From NCBI GenBank assembly GCA_002389785.1, contig DGQS01000249.1, positions 1 through 15,802 of the forward strand: a stretch of 15,802 nucleotides of DNA, written 5' to 3'. Under the pieces are notes generated by a model, which was given only the letters and a program-made list of their open reading frames with translations, did not search any database and was not told where the DNA came from. The position numbers and the translations under genes were made by a program. Shown here piece after piece: positions 1 to 8,212 of this stretch. Each line of letters opens with the position of its first letter. Positions within the stretch are counted from its first letter, which is position 1. Source of the stretch: Bacteroidetes bacterium UBA4408. Its GTDB lineage: Bacteria > Bacteroidota > Bacteroidia > UBA4408.

Positions 1-1031
1 CGGCTATACAATTTTTCGAACAATTCTTTTACGCGTGCAATGAGTACATGATCGTTGGAGCTATGCGCGATGCGGCATTGCATGGTATGTGTATCAAAAT
101 TTGAATACCTAATTTTAACGGTTACACAAGCTGTTAGTTTGTTTTCGCTGCGAAGTTGAAAGGCCAATTTTTCGACCATTTTAATTAAATTATTCTTGAG
201 TTTTTGCACGTCAATGGTATCGGTATCGAAGGTTTCTTCGCTCGAAATACTTTTGCGTTCGCTGTAAGGCTCAACCGGGGAAGTATCAATTCCGTTGGCT
301 TTTCGCCAGATGCTACCTCCATTTTCGCCCAGTACATTTTGCATTAATTCGAGCGGCATTTGTTGCAGTGTATGCACTTTTTCGATTCCCATGCTGCGTA
401 GCAGTGTATAGGTTTTTTCGCCAATCATGGGAATTTTTTTTACCGAAAGTGGCGCCAGAAAAGATTTTTCGCAACCCGGATCTACCTTCATCTGGTTGTT
501 GGGTTTTGCTTCGTCGGTGGCGACTTTACTCACCGTTTTGTTGGGCGACATGCCAAATGAAATGGGGAGTCCGGTTTCGCGCATGATTCGTCGGCGTAGT
601 TCTGTAGCATAGCTGTAGCAGCCAAAAAACTTATCCATTCCGGTAAAATCCATGTAAAATTCGTCAATAGAAGAGCGTTCAAAAAGGGGAACGTATTCGC
701 CAATAATCTGTGTTACTTCGTCGGAGCGTTTGCTGTATTCTTCGTAATCGCCTCGTACCACAAGGGCGTGCGGGCAGAGGCGTTTGGCCAGTTTCATGGG
801 CATTGCCGAATGAATTCCGAAGGCGCGTGCTTCGTAACTGCAGGCTGCCACCACTCCCCTGTCGCTGCTTCCGCCTACCAACACAGGCTTTCCAACCAAT
901 TCGGGATGCATGAGCCGCGATACCGAAACAAAATAGCTGTCTAAATCCATGTGTACGATGGTGCGGTTCACTTCGCCTTCGAGGCCCTTCCAACTATACG
1001 GACTATGCAGTTGTTTATTGTTGTTGTGCAT
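1..1031 (-). CDS. dinB: DNA polymerase IV (DinB-type Y-family), 3' end outside window
   Basis: Translesion DNA polymerase of the Y family, expected to copy past damaged bases in the cytoplasm. The minus-strand frame from the ATG at 1031-1029 stays open for 343 codons and leaves the window without a stop, so the C-terminal end is missing. The start of the palm domain reads VHMDLDSYFVSVSRLMHPEL, holding the first metal-binding acids, followed by the expected GGSSDRGVVAACSYEARAFGI segment. The second acidic motif is SSIDEFYMDFTG (the family's S-[LI]-DE). ISFGMSPNKTVSKVATDEAKP and the HhH-like IPMIGEKT stretch follow, then little-finger sequence. SVS replaces the common SVE after the first motif. 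It starts 2 bases after the stop of the radical SAM gene, so the two are probably co-transcribed. The family call is firm; a specialised DinB subgroup is possible. Confidence 0.93.
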   Translation of the reverse strand, partial: MHNNNKQLHSPYSWKGLEGEVNRTIVHMDLDSYFVSVSRLMHPELVGKPVLVGGSSDRGVVAACSYEARAFGIHSAMPMKLAKRLCPHALVVRGDYEEYSKRSDEVTQIIGEYVPLFERSSIDEFYMDFTGMDKFFGCYSYATELRRRIMRETGLPISFGMSPNKTVSKVATDEAKPNNQMKVDPGCEKSFLAPLSVKKIPMIGEKTYTLLRSMGIEKVHTLQQMPLELMQNVLGENGGSIWRKANGIDTSPVEPYSERKSISSEETFDTDTIDVQKLKNNLIKMVEKLAFQLRSENKLTACVTVKIRYSNFDTHTMQCRIAHSSNDHVLIARVKELFEKLYS

Positions 1032-1033
1032 GG

Positions 1034-2110
1034 TTAAAATAATTCGGTTTGACCGTTTAGCGGCGGTCGTTTAAACAAGGTAAAATCCTGTGCCGGCATG
1101 GATCGCCCGGCCAGGTGAAGCTTTACGGAAAGGCTAAACAGTTGCTTGATGCTTTCGGCAATTTTTCCTTCGCCGCGCATACGTATTCCGGGGCGCGAAT
1201 CGTTTACTTTGCCACCGTGGCAGGCCTCAATGTGATTCCATATTTTATCGGCGGCATCGGGTTTATTTTTATACAGCCAATCGCGAAAAATATTTGCTAT
1301 TTCGCCGTTTAAGCGTACAATGGTATAGCCGGCGGTAGTGGCACCGCAATCGGCTGCGGCTTTAATTATATCGGGAATTTCGTCGCTGTTTAATCCGGGA
1401 ATGATGGGAGCTACCATTACTCCAACCGGCACCTTTTTTTGGGCGAGGGTTTCAATTACCTGCAATCGCTTTTTGCTAGTAGCGGTGCGGGGTTCCATAC
1501 TGCTGCGAAGTTCTTCGCGTAAGCTGGTAACCGAAATCATTACGCGCAGTAAATTTAGTTGAGCGAGCTCGGTAAGTATATCCAAATCGCGTAGCAGCAG
1601 CGAATTTTTTGTAATAATGCCTACGGGGTTTTTGTATTCGAGACAGGTTTGGAGCAGGCTTCGGGTTATTTTATAGGTTCGTTCGAGGGGTTGGTAGCAA
1701 TCGGTATTTCCCGAAAAGGAAATGCATTCAACTCGATACTTGGGGTGATTAAAATGCTTGCGCAACAATTCGGAAGCAGTGGGTTTTACCATAATTTTGC
1801 GTTCAAAATCGAGGCCTGCGTTAAAGCCATAATAGTTGTGGGTATTTCGCGCATAGCAATACACACAGCCGTGTTCGCAGCCCTGGTAGGGGTTTGCGCT
1901 GCTCATCATGCCTACATCGGGACTGGTAATTTTATTTACCAGGGATTTAGGATAGTCCATGTACACTTCTGTTTTTTCGTCGCCGATGAGTGGTTCATCA
2001 AGGCCTTCGATGTGTTCGGCCAGTACCTGGTATTTTAAGAAGCGGTTAGCCGTGTGAATTTGTGCGCCTCTGCCTTTAAGATAGGAACTATCGGGTAGGT
2101 TTTTCGGCAT
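1034..2110 (-). CDS. PA0069/SplB-like radical SAM protein
   Basis: A 358-residue radical SAM protein of the PA0069/Rv2578c type, distantly related to spore photoproduct lyase SplB. The cluster motif NPYQGCEHGCVYCYAR gives Cys78, Cys82 and Cys85 (CX3CX2C) to bind the 4Fe-4S cluster that cleaves S-adenosylmethionine. ISFSGNTDCYQPLE and IITKNSLLLRD follow, as expected for the barrel. The length is normal. The substrate of this family is not established; nucleic-acid repair or modification is an inference from the SplB relation and from the neighbour, since the dinB polymerase starts 2 bases downstream. The gene begins just below a regulatory region with two dyads and divergent promoters. Family call strong, function unknown. 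Confidence 0.9.
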   Translation of the reverse strand: MPKNLPDSSYLKGRGAQIHTANRFLKYQVLAEHIEGLDEPLIGDEKTEVYMDYPKSLVNKITSPDVGMMSSANPYQGCEHGCVYCYARNTHNYYGFNAGLDFERKIMVKPTASELLRKHFNHPKYRVECISFSGNTDCYQPLERTYKITRSLLQTCLEYKNPVGIITKNSLLLRDLDILTELAQLNLLRVMISVTSLREELRSSMEPRTATSKKRLQVIETLAQKKVPVGVMVAPIIPGLNSDEIPDIIKAAADCGATTAGYTIVRLNGEIANIFRDWLYKNKPDAADKIWNHIEACHGGKVNDSRPGIRMRGEGKIAESIKQLFSLSVKLHLAGRSMPAQDFTLFKRPPLNGQTELF

Positions 2111-2130
2111 TTTTTAAACTTTTACAATGT

Positions 2131-2159
2131 TTGTATTACAATCATTTTTGTGATTACAA
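2131..2159. promoter_or_regulatory. Two TTGT...ACAA dyads, candidate operators
   Basis: Two short inverted repeats lie in tandem: TTGTATTACAA (2131-2141) and TTGTGATTACAA (2148-2159), centres about 17 bases apart. A further half-site TTTACAAT is at 2121-2128. The second dyad overlaps the -33 element of the plus-strand promoter and the -7 region of the minus-strand promoter, where a repressor would block both. The nearby LexA-like regulator is the obvious candidate ligand, but this is inference; no matching dyad was seen just upstream of that gene. Confidence 0.4.
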
Positions 2160-2177
2160 TATAATCATTTATATTTG
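2147..2177 (+). promoter_or_regulatory. Bacteroidota-type promoter, rightward
   Basis: TTTG (2147-2150), 19 bases, then TATATTTG (2170-2177) matches the Bacteroidota primary-sigma pattern with the exact TAnnTTTG -7 box. Transcription would start near 2184 and read into the GxxExxY gene and, if not terminated, the S24 regulator. It overlaps the leftward promoter and the TTGT...ACAA dyads. Confidence 0.55.
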
Positions 2178-2183
2178 CAGCAA
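2156..2183 (-). promoter_or_regulatory. Probable leftward promoter of radical SAM-dinB
   Basis: On the minus strand TTG (2183-2181), 17 bases, then TATATTGT (2163-2156). The spacing is good, but the -7 box differs from TAnnTTTG in its last two bases, so the promoter may be weak or regulated. It would give a leader of about 40 bases before the radical SAM start codon. Confidence 0.35.
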
Positions 2184-2184
2184 G

Positions 2185-2299
2185 AAAAAATTTTACCACA
2201 AAGTTTGCATAGGATAAAAGCAGCAATAAGAAAGTTTTTTAGTTCTATTTGATTCATAGTCGGCTATTCGCCTTTGTAAATTTTGTGGTTTAATTTTTT
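2185..2299. repeat. Imperfect inverted repeat upstream of GxxExxY gene
   Basis: The arm ACCACAAAGTTTGCATAGG (2195-2213) pairs with CCTTTGTAAATTTTGTGGT (2271-2289) at 16 of 19 positions. The pairing continues outward through the flanking A-rich and T-rich tracts. The arms belong to the same ACCACAAAG family as the repeats at 2775-2946. Transcribed from the promoter at 2147-2177, it would fold into a long hairpin in the leader of the GxxExxY gene. Confidence 0.6.
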
Positions 2300-2372
2300 T
2301 AAGAGCGGGATGAGTCTGATGCTTTTTTACCAAGTATAAACTATAAATGAAGCAATTTTTTGGAAGGTTTTT

Positions 2373-2753
2373 ATGACAGAAAATGAGATTTCTAAACTAG
2401 TTTATGATAGTTCGCTTATTGTACATAGGGAACTTGGACCCGGATTGTTGGAAAGTGCATATGAAGAGTGCCTAAGTTATTTGCTTTTAAAAAAGGGACT
2501 ATTGCTGGAACGTCAAAAGCCTCTTCCTTTGGTATTTGAGGAGGTAAAACTGGAAGCCGGATACCGCGTAGATTTATTGATTGAAAAAAAGTTTATAGTT
2601 GAAGTGAAGTCGGTTGAAGTGTTAAAAGATATTCATATGGCCCAGATTCTAACCTATTTGAAACTCTCGAATTGTAAATTAGGGTTGTTGATTAACTTTA
2701 ATACCGTATTGTTGAAAGACGGAGTGCGCCGAGTTATAAATGGCATTTTGTAA
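2373..2753 (+). CDS. GxxExxY family protein (PD-(D/E)XK-like)
   Basis: A 126-residue protein of the GxxExxY family (PF13366), of full usual length. The signature is GLLESAY at residues 24-30 (G24, E27, Y30). A PD-(D/E)XK-like core follows: Asp67 in YRVDLLI, then Glu77 and Lys79 in IVEVKS, with Gln91-x3-Tyr95 in the next helix. The fold resembles that of nucleases, but no activity or target has been established for the family to my knowledge. Members are typically scattered and appear mobile. Here the gene sits alone between palindromic repeat clusters, consistent with a cassette. The AT-rich stretch before the ATG shows no clear ribosome binding site. Family call strong, function unknown. Confidence 0.9.
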   Translation: MTENEISKLVYDSSLIVHRELGPGLLESAYEECLSYLLLKKGLLLERQKPLPLVFEEVKLEAGYRVDLLIEKKFIVEVKSVEVLKDIHMAQILTYLKLSNCKLGLLINFNTVLLKDGVRRVINGIL

Positions 2754-2774
2754 AAAACTGGAGTGTAATTGAAG

Positions 2775-2946
2775 TTTTAACGAACACATGTCTTTGTGAA
2801 TATTGTGAAAGCTTTGTGTTACTTGTGGTTATTTATTTTTACCACAAAGAGCACGAAGAAAAACACAAAGGTCACGAAGGTTTTAGAGAACATGCATCCT
2901 TTGTGAACTTAGTGCAAGCTTTGTGTTCCTTGTGGTTTTATTTTTT
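2775..2946. repeat. Cluster of three CACAAAG-type repeat units
   Basis: Two direct copies of about 66 bases lie at 2775-2840 and 2881-2946; their 40-base cores (2791-2830 and 2898-2937) match at 34 positions. Between them (2841-2880) is a related unit in the opposite orientation, starting ACCACAAAGAGCACGAAG. Adjacent units can therefore pair as hairpins. This type of CACAAAG/CACGAAG repeat recurs in many bacterial genomes and generates spurious small proteins rich in KHEE/KGHE. It fills the gap between the GxxExxY gene and the S24 regulator. Confidence 0.75.
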
Positions 2947-3014
2947 ATCATTAAGAACCCGATTCTATTTTGGAATGATATTGATTAACTTGTTTTACTA
3001 AACGCCCATAAACT

Positions 3015-3833
3015 ATGTATTTCAGCAACAACATTAAACTTCTGCGTCAGCGCAAACAGCGCACACAAGATGTGGTGGCAGGAGAACTCGGAATGAGTCG
3101 CTCCACCCTAAATAGTTATGAAAATGGATTAATTACCAATCCTACTATTGAAGCATTGATTGGCTTTTCGGGATACTTTAAAATGTCGATTGATACCCTA
3201 GTAAAAGTGGATTTAAGTAAGCTGTCGGAAAGTAAAATGCGGGAGCTTGAACAAGGGCACGATGATTTTATAAAAGGCACCAAATTGAGGGTGTTGGCAA
3301 CCACCGTAGACAGTAAAAACCGCGACAACATTGAATTGGTTCCGGTAAAAGCAAAAGCGGGTTATACAGCCGGTTATAACGATCCTGAGTACATTAGTTC
3401 ATTACCTACTTTTCAATTACCCTTTTTATCGCCCGACCGTAAATACCGTACATTTCAAATCAGTGGCGACAGCATGTTACCCATACCCGATAAGAGTTAT
3501 GTAACCGCTGAGTTTGTGGATAATTGGATGAACGTAAAAGATGGCAATGCTTACATCGTGCTTACGCAAGACGATGGAGTAGTTTTTAAAGTGCTTTACA
3601 ATCAACTTCGTAGCAAAAAAAAGTTGTTGCTCAAATCACTCAACGCTGCTTATGAACCCTATGAATTAAATTTGAATGAAATACGTGAAATTTGGAAATT
3701 CATTAATTACATCAGTCACGAATTACCCGAGCCCGAAGGCAACAAAGACGAACTACTTAACACAGTAACCCAACTTCAAAAAGAGGTAACAAAAATATCG
3801 AACAAATTAAAAAAGGGGACAGTAATTAAATAG
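3015..3833 (+). CDS. XRE-family regulator with S24 (LexA/CI-like) peptidase domain
   Basis: A 272-residue LexA/CI-like transcription factor. Residues about 5-62 form a Cro/CI helix-turn-helix (NNIKLLRQRK...LGMSRSTLNSYENG). Residues about 108-225 form the S24 self-cleaving domain, with a possible Ala115-Gly116 cleavage site (KAKAGYTAG), nucleophile Ser153 in ISGDSMLPI and general-base Lys192 in VVFKVLYN. A lysine-rich coiled-coil-like tail follows (about 240-268). Such proteins repress damage-response or prophage genes and cut themselves when RecA is activated. No phage genes are visible here, so control of the nearby radical SAM-dinB pair is plausible but inferred. Its own promoter is not obvious in the AT-rich 2947-3014 stretch; the repeat-bracketed GxxExxY gene separates it from the good promoter at 2147-2177. 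Confidence 0.9.
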   Translation: MYFSNNIKLLRQRKQRTQDVVAGELGMSRSTLNSYENGLITNPTIEALIGFSGYFKMSIDTLVKVDLSKLSESKMRELEQGHDDFIKGTKLRVLATTVDSKNRDNIELVPVKAKAGYTAGYNDPEYISSLPTFQLPFLSPDRKYRTFQISGDSMLPIPDKSYVTAEFVDNWMNVKDGNAYIVLTQDDGVVFKVLYNQLRSKKKLLLKSLNAAYEPYELNLNEIREIWKFINYISHELPEPEGNKDELLNTVTQLQKEVTKISNKLKKGTVIK

Positions 3834-3853
3834 CTTACTATATGTGAAAGCGC

Positions 3854-3888
3854 GCTACTCATCCGTGTTTCAAAAATCGATGAGTAGC
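3854..3888. terminator. Stem-loop between convergent genes, possible terminator
   Basis: GCTACTCATC (3854-3863) and GATGAGTAGC (3879-3888) form a perfect 10-bp stem with a 15-base loop, between the convergent S24 regulator and infB. No strong T tract follows on either strand, so intrinsic termination is uncertain; the position suits a bidirectional terminator. Confidence 0.45.
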
Positions 3889-3960
3889 TAGTAGAGTACA
3901 AGTAAACTTTCAATCTAAAATTAAATACCCACAGACCTGCTCCAGCAGCAGAAAATAGTT

Positions 3961-6900
3961 CTACAACTTCACTTTCAACTCAACCATTTCGTAACCCTCA
4001 ATAATATCGCCCGGTTGTATGTCGTTAAAATTATTGATGTTTAAACCGCACTCATAGCCTGTTGTAACTTCTTTTACATCGTCTTTGAAGCGCTTTAATG
4101 AGCCTAATTCGCCGGTATGAATTACAATACCATCGCGAATAACCCGCACTTTGGTATTGCGTGTAACTTTTCCGTCGAGTACCATACAACCCGCAATGGT
4201 TCCCACTTTGGTAATGTTGAATACTTCACGAATTTCGATGTTACACACCACTTTTTCTTCAAACTCAGGAGCCAACATTCCTTGCATGGCCGATTTAATT
4301 TCGTTAATGGCATCGTAAATAATTGAATACAAGCGTATGTCAATTTGTTCTTGCTCGGCCAGTTTACGTGCATTTCCGGACGGACGCACTTGGAAACCAA
4401 CAATAATCGCATTTGAAGCAGATGCCAATAACACATCCGATTCAGTTACCTGACCTACGGATTTGTGAATTACATTTACTTGAATTTTATCGGTAGACAA
4501 TTTCAATAACGAGTCGGTCAAGGCTTCAATAGAACCATCCACGTCACCTTTTACAATCACGTTTAGTTCTTTAAAATCACCAATAGCCAATCGTCGTCCA
4601 ATTTCGTCAAGCGTAATGTGTTTTTGCGTACGGTAACCTTGCTCACGTTGCAATTGCAAACGTTTGGTGGCTATTTCGCGGGCTTCACGTTCGTCGTCCA
4701 TCACTTTAAATTTATCACCCGCAGTTGGAGCACCGGTTAATCCTAATAATAATGCCGGCATAGAAGGGCCAGCTTCTTTGATGTTGCTACCACGTTCGTT
4801 AAATAAAGCTTTTACTCTACCACTGTAACAACCAGCTAATACAACATCACCAATTTTTATTTTACCCGATTGTACTAAAACAGTAGTAATGTATCCACGA
4901 CCTTTATCGAGTGAAGATTCAATTACTGCACCGGTTCCATTTTTCGTTGGGTTTGCTTTTAAATCGAGCAATTCGGCTTCGAGCAACACTTTTTCGAGTA
5001 ACAAATCGATGTTAGTTCCCTTTTTTGCACTAATTTCCTGACACTGATATTTACCTCCCCACTCTTCCACCAAAATATTCATTTGCGATAATTCTTCACG
5101 AATTTTATCGGGATTAGCGCCTGGTTTATCAATTTTATTTATGGCAATAATAATAGGTACACCTGCTGCCTGAGCGTGATTAATAGCTTCTTTGGTTTGA
5201 GGCATTACATTGTCATCGGCAGCTACTACAATAATTACAATATCGGTAACTTGAGCACCACGTGCACGCATGGCGGTAAATGCTTCGTGGCCCGGTGTAT
5301 CTAAAAAGGCAATGCGTTTACCATTGTCTAATTGCACACTATAAGCTCCAATGTGTTGTGTAATTCCTCCAGCTTCCCCTGCAATAACATTGGCTTTTCG
5401 AATATAATCCAGTAAAGATGTTTTACCGTGATCGACGTGTCCCATTACAGTAACAATCGGCGAACGATACACTAAATCTTCCGGTTTATCAATGTCTTCT
5501 TCAATAGCAACCTGTACATCGGCACTAACAAAATCAACAGTGTAACCAAACTCTTCAGCAACAATGCTAATGGTTTCGGCATTTAAACGTTGATTAATTG
5601 AAACAAACATTCCAAGACTCATACAAGTTGAAATGATGTTATTTACCGGAACATTCATCATGGAAGCAAGCTCGTTTGCCGATACAAATTCGGTAACCTT
5701 AATGGTTTTCTTTTCCGATTCTTGCAATTCCATTTCCTCAGCACGTTGGGCACTTCCTTCTTCTCGTTTGGTACGACGGTGTTTCGAAGCTTTTGATTTA
5801 CCTGCACCACTTAATCGTGCTAATGTTTCCTTAATTTGAGCTTGAATTTCTTCGGGAGTTAACTCAGCTTTTACAAATGGCTTTGGTCGTTCGCGGTTAT
5901 CTTTCTTAAAATTACCTCCGGCATTTCCGCCAAATTGCGGTCGTGGATTCGCAGGTAATACCGGTCGATTAGGTCCGGTGTTCGGGTCAAAACTATCGGT
6001 TGAAGAGGCACCACCTTTGCGAATACGCTTTCTTTTCTTTTTCGATTTATCTAAGTCAAAACCTGAAGAGGAAGCAACGGGTTTCTTGCGATCGTCCTTA
6101 ATTGGAAGTTCTATTTTTCCAAGAATGGTAGGACCTTCCAGTTTTTCGTAATTGGTTTTATGGTGTTCAATTTCGGGAGCTGCCGGCTTTTCTTCCACAG
6201 GTGCCGGTGGAGTTTCAACAACTACAGGAGCTTCAGGAGTTTCAACAGGATCGGAAGTTTTTTTAGTGGATTTTTTTACCGGCTTTTCCTCCGGAATTTC
6301 TTCCTCTTCAACTTTCTTCGTTGCTTTTTTAGCAGCTTTTTTCTCGGCAGCTGCGTCGGCTTCTTCTTTTTCCTTTTGAGCTTTTGTTTTCTTTACAGGC
6401 TTGGTTTTGCTGTTAATCGTCGATAAATCGAGTTTCCCTAAAACCTTAGGTCCTTCCAGCTTCTCTTCCGATTTTGCACTCACCACTTCAGGCTCAGGAG
6501 TAGGTTCTGCAGCCTTCTTGGTAGTTTTAGCTTTTGCAGTTTCCTTGGGCTTTTCGACTTCCTTGGGCTTTTCCGGTTCAGCTTTAGCAACAACAGGAGC
6601 TACTTCAACCGGTTTTACCTCAATTTTTTTCACCACCGCCGGAGCTTCAACAGCTTTTGGTTTTTCTTCAACAACTTCTTTTTTGGGCTTAACAATGTCC
6701 AGTTTTTTGGAATCGTCTTTTGCCTTTTTATCCGAAGCATATTCATTTAGCAACAAAGCATAAGCCTGTGCAGAAATTTTCACATTCGGATTTCTTTCAA
6801 TTTTTTGGCCTTTGCTTGCGAGAAATGCAATGGCATGATCAATACCTACGTTAAATTCCTTCAGTGCTTTGGATAATCTTATTTCTCCGTTTTCCGACAT
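3961..6900 (-). CDS. infB: Translation initiation factor IF-2
   Basis: A 979-residue GTPase that brings initiator tRNA to the 30S subunit and promotes subunit joining. The N-terminal IF2_N module (about 1-60, [21 protein letters not shown]) is followed by a long Lys/Glu/Pro/Ala-rich disordered linker (about 60-390) that contains a duplicated motif, [14 protein letters not shown] (146-159) and [14 protein letters not shown] (252-265). A second IF2_N-like segment is near 400-460. The G domain is complete: GHVDHGKT (487-494), GGITQHIG (511-518), DTPGH (534-538), NKID (588-591) and SAKKG (624-628). Domains II-IV follow to the C terminus. The length suits the long IF-2 of Bacteroidota. It is the last gene of rimP-nusA-infB, 49 bases after nusA. 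Confidence 0.98.
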   Translation of the reverse strand: MSENGEIRLSKALKEFNVGIDHAIAFLASKGQKIERNPNVKISAQAYALLLNEYASDKKAKDDSKKLDIVKPKKEVVEEKPKAVEAPAVVKKIEVKPVEVAPVVAKAEPEKPKEVEKPKETAKAKTTKKAAEPTPEPEVVSAKSEEKLEGPKVLGKLDLSTINSKTKPVKKTKAQKEKEEADAAAEKKAAKKATKKVEEEEIPEEKPVKKSTKKTSDPVETPEAPVVVETPPAPVEEKPAAPEIEHHKTNYEKLEGPTILGKIELPIKDDRKKPVASSSGFDLDKSKKKRKRIRKGGASSTDSFDPNTGPNRPVLPANPRPQFGGNAGGNFKKDNRERPKPFVKAELTPEEIQAQIKETLARLSGAGKSKASKHRRTKREEGSAQRAEEMELQESEKKTIKVTEFVSANELASMMNVPVNNIISTCMSLGMFVSINQRLNAETISIVAEEFGYTVDFVSADVQVAIEEDIDKPEDLVYRSPIVTVMGHVDHGKTSLLDYIRKANVIAGEAGGITQHIGAYSVQLDNGKRIAFLDTPGHEAFTAMRARGAQVTDIVIIVVAADDNVMPQTKEAINHAQAAGVPIIIAINKIDKPGANPDKIREELSQMNILVEEWGGKYQCQEISAKKGTNIDLLLEKVLLEAELLDLKANPTKNGTGAVIESSLDKGRGYITTVLVQSGKIKIGDVVLAGCYSGRVKALFNERGSNIKEAGPSMPALLLGLTGAPTAGDKFKVMDDEREAREIATKRLQLQREQGYRTQKHITLDEIGRRLAIGDFKELNVIVKGDVDGSIEALTDSLLKLSTDKIQVNVIHKSVGQVTESDVLLASASNAIIVGFQVRPSGNARKLAEQEQIDIRLYSIIYDAINEIKSAMQGMLAPEFEEKVVCNIEIREVFNITKVGTIAGCMVLDGKVTRNTKVRVIRDGIVIHTGELGSLKRFKDDVKEVTTGYECGLNINNFNDIQPGDIIEGYEMVELKVKL

Positions 6901-6949
6901 ATTCTGCGTTGCTCTATTTTATTCTGTTTTAAAATTCTAAAAAAAATAT

Positions 6950-8200
6950 TTATTCGAATTCAGCTTGTAAAATTTCTTTTACTTCTTTGATTGTTTCTTC
7001 TTCTAAATCGGTACGTTTAACCAGGTCGTCGGTAGTTAATTCAAGTACACTTTTAGCAGTGTCGCATCCTACAGCTTTTAATGCATCGAGTACCCATGCA
7101 TCAATTTCATCTGCAAATTCTTCCAAATCCACATCATCGGTATCCACATCACTGTCGCGATACACATCAATTTCGTAGCCGGTAAGTTTACCAGCTAATT
7201 TAATATTGTGGCCACCTTTACCAATTGCTAAGCTTACTTGATCGGGCTTTAAAAACACCTCGGCACGTTTGCTTTCTTCATCAATTTTTACAGAAGTTAT
7301 TTTAGCCGGGCTAAGTGCACGAGTAATAAATAAACTTGTATTGGTAGTAAAATTAATTACATCAATATTTTCATTTTTCAACTCACGCACAATACCGTGA
7401 ATACGTGAACCTTTCATACCTACACAAGCACCAACCGGATCGATACGATCGTCGTAGGATTCAACTGCTACTTTGGCTCTCTCGCCCGGTTCGCGAACAA
7501 TTTTCTTTATGGTAATTAAACCATCGAATACTTCGGGAACTTCCATTTCAAATAGGCGTTCGAGGAACACCGGCGAAACTCGTGAAAGTACAATAACCGG
7601 AGAGTTATTTTTCATTTCAACCTTCGATACAACGGCACGTACAGTATCTCCCTTTTTGTAGAAATCAGAAGGTATTTGTTCCACTTTCGGTAGAATTAAT
7701 TCATTTCCTTCATCATCAAGAATTAAAATTTCACGTTTCCAAATTTGATAAACTTCGCCGGTAATAATATCTCCAACTCGTTCTTGGTATTTTTTAAATA
7801 TTCCGTCCTTTTCTAAATCCATGATACGAGATGCTAGATTTTGACGAACCGCAAGAACCGCTCTTCTTCCAAAATCTTCTAATCGAACAGGTTGAGTAAT
7901 GTCTTCACCTATTTCAAAATCTGGATCTATTTTTTGAGCGTCGGTTAAGCTAATGTGCTTATTTTCATCAAAATCGAAACTATCTTCGGCAAATTCATCG
8001 TCAACAATCTCACGGTTTTGCCAAATTTCCAAGTCACCTTTGTCAATGTTAATAATGATATCGAAATTTTCGTCGGAGCCATATTTTTTTGCCAATGCAC
8101 TACGAAAAACATCTTCCAAAATGCTCATCATAGTTGGCCTATCGATGTTCTTAAATTCTTTAAACTCTGAAAACGACTCAATTAAATTTATACTTTCCAT
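6950..8200 (-). CDS. nusA: Transcription termination/antitermination factor NusA
   Basis: A 416-residue RNA polymerase-binding factor acting in pausing, termination and antitermination. The N-terminal polymerase-binding domain covers about 1-130. An S1 domain runs about 140-208 (RVGDIITGEVYQIWKREILI...). KH1 is near 225-295 (DPVGACVGMKGSRIHGIV) and KH2 near 300-350 (VSLAIGKGGHNIKLAGKLTG). A short acidic tail (DSDVDTDDVDLEEFADEID) leads into one helix-hairpin-helix-like segment. It lacks the paired acidic repeats of the longer E. coli protein, as in many other phyla. It lies 12 bases after rimP in the conserved rimP-nusA-infB operon. NusA controls its own operon in E. coli; here the leader hairpin at 8684-8710 is a candidate site. 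Confidence 0.97.
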   Translation of the reverse strand: MESINLIESFSEFKEFKNIDRPTMMSILEDVFRSALAKKYGSDENFDIIINIDKGDLEIWQNREIVDDEFAEDSFDFDENKHISLTDAQKIDPDFEIGEDITQPVRLEDFGRRAVLAVRQNLASRIMDLEKDGIFKKYQERVGDIITGEVYQIWKREILILDDEGNELILPKVEQIPSDFYKKGDTVRAVVSKVEMKNNSPVIVLSRVSPVFLERLFEMEVPEVFDGLITIKKIVREPGERAKVAVESYDDRIDPVGACVGMKGSRIHGIVRELKNENIDVINFTTNTSLFITRALSPAKITSVKIDEESKRAEVFLKPDQVSLAIGKGGHNIKLAGKLTGYEIDVYRDSDVDTDDVDLEEFADEIDAWVLDALKAVGCDTAKSVLELTTDDLVKRTDLEEETIKEVKEILQAEFE

Positions 8201-8212
8201 TGTTATTAATTT

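Larger units (their letters stand above)
2185..2946. mobile_element. Putative repeat-bracketed GxxExxY cassette
   Basis: The GxxExxY gene is enclosed by related palindromic sequences. The left outer end reads AAAAATTTTACCACAAAG (2186-2203). The right outer end, read on the opposite strand from 2946, is AAAAAATAAAACCACAAGG, so the two ends form an imperfect inverted pair. No transposase is present and no target duplication could be defined. The cassette lies between a rightward promoter and the S24 regulator, which suggests insertion into an older promoter-gene unit. The boundaries are my inference. Confidence 0.35.

Noticed and set aside
679..993. Minus-strand 104-codon open frame
   Set aside because: It lies in another frame inside the DinB polymerase gene, whose frame carries all family motifs.
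1..2110. Higher G+C of dinB and the radical SAM gene as a sign of transfer
   Set aside because: Sampled lines reach 53-58% against about 40% in infB and the MORN gene, but similar values occur in part of the PNGase-like gene, so the contrast is not specific enough.
2816..3001. Plus-strand 61-codon open frame rich in His, Lys and Glu
   Set aside because: It is a translation of the CACAAAG-type repeat cluster; this kind of peptide is a recurring annotation artefact and shows no domain.
3814..3822. AGGGGACAG, also present in the rimP leader hairpin (8698-8706, minus)
   Set aside because: I considered a dispersed repeat, but the first copy is coding sequence at the end of the S24 regulator and only 9 bases match, so chance is likely.
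6152..6763. Plus-strand Ser/Phe-rich open frames opposite the infB linker
   Set aside because: They are antisense shadows of the Lys/Glu/Pro/Ala-rich linker of IF-2 and have no independent features.
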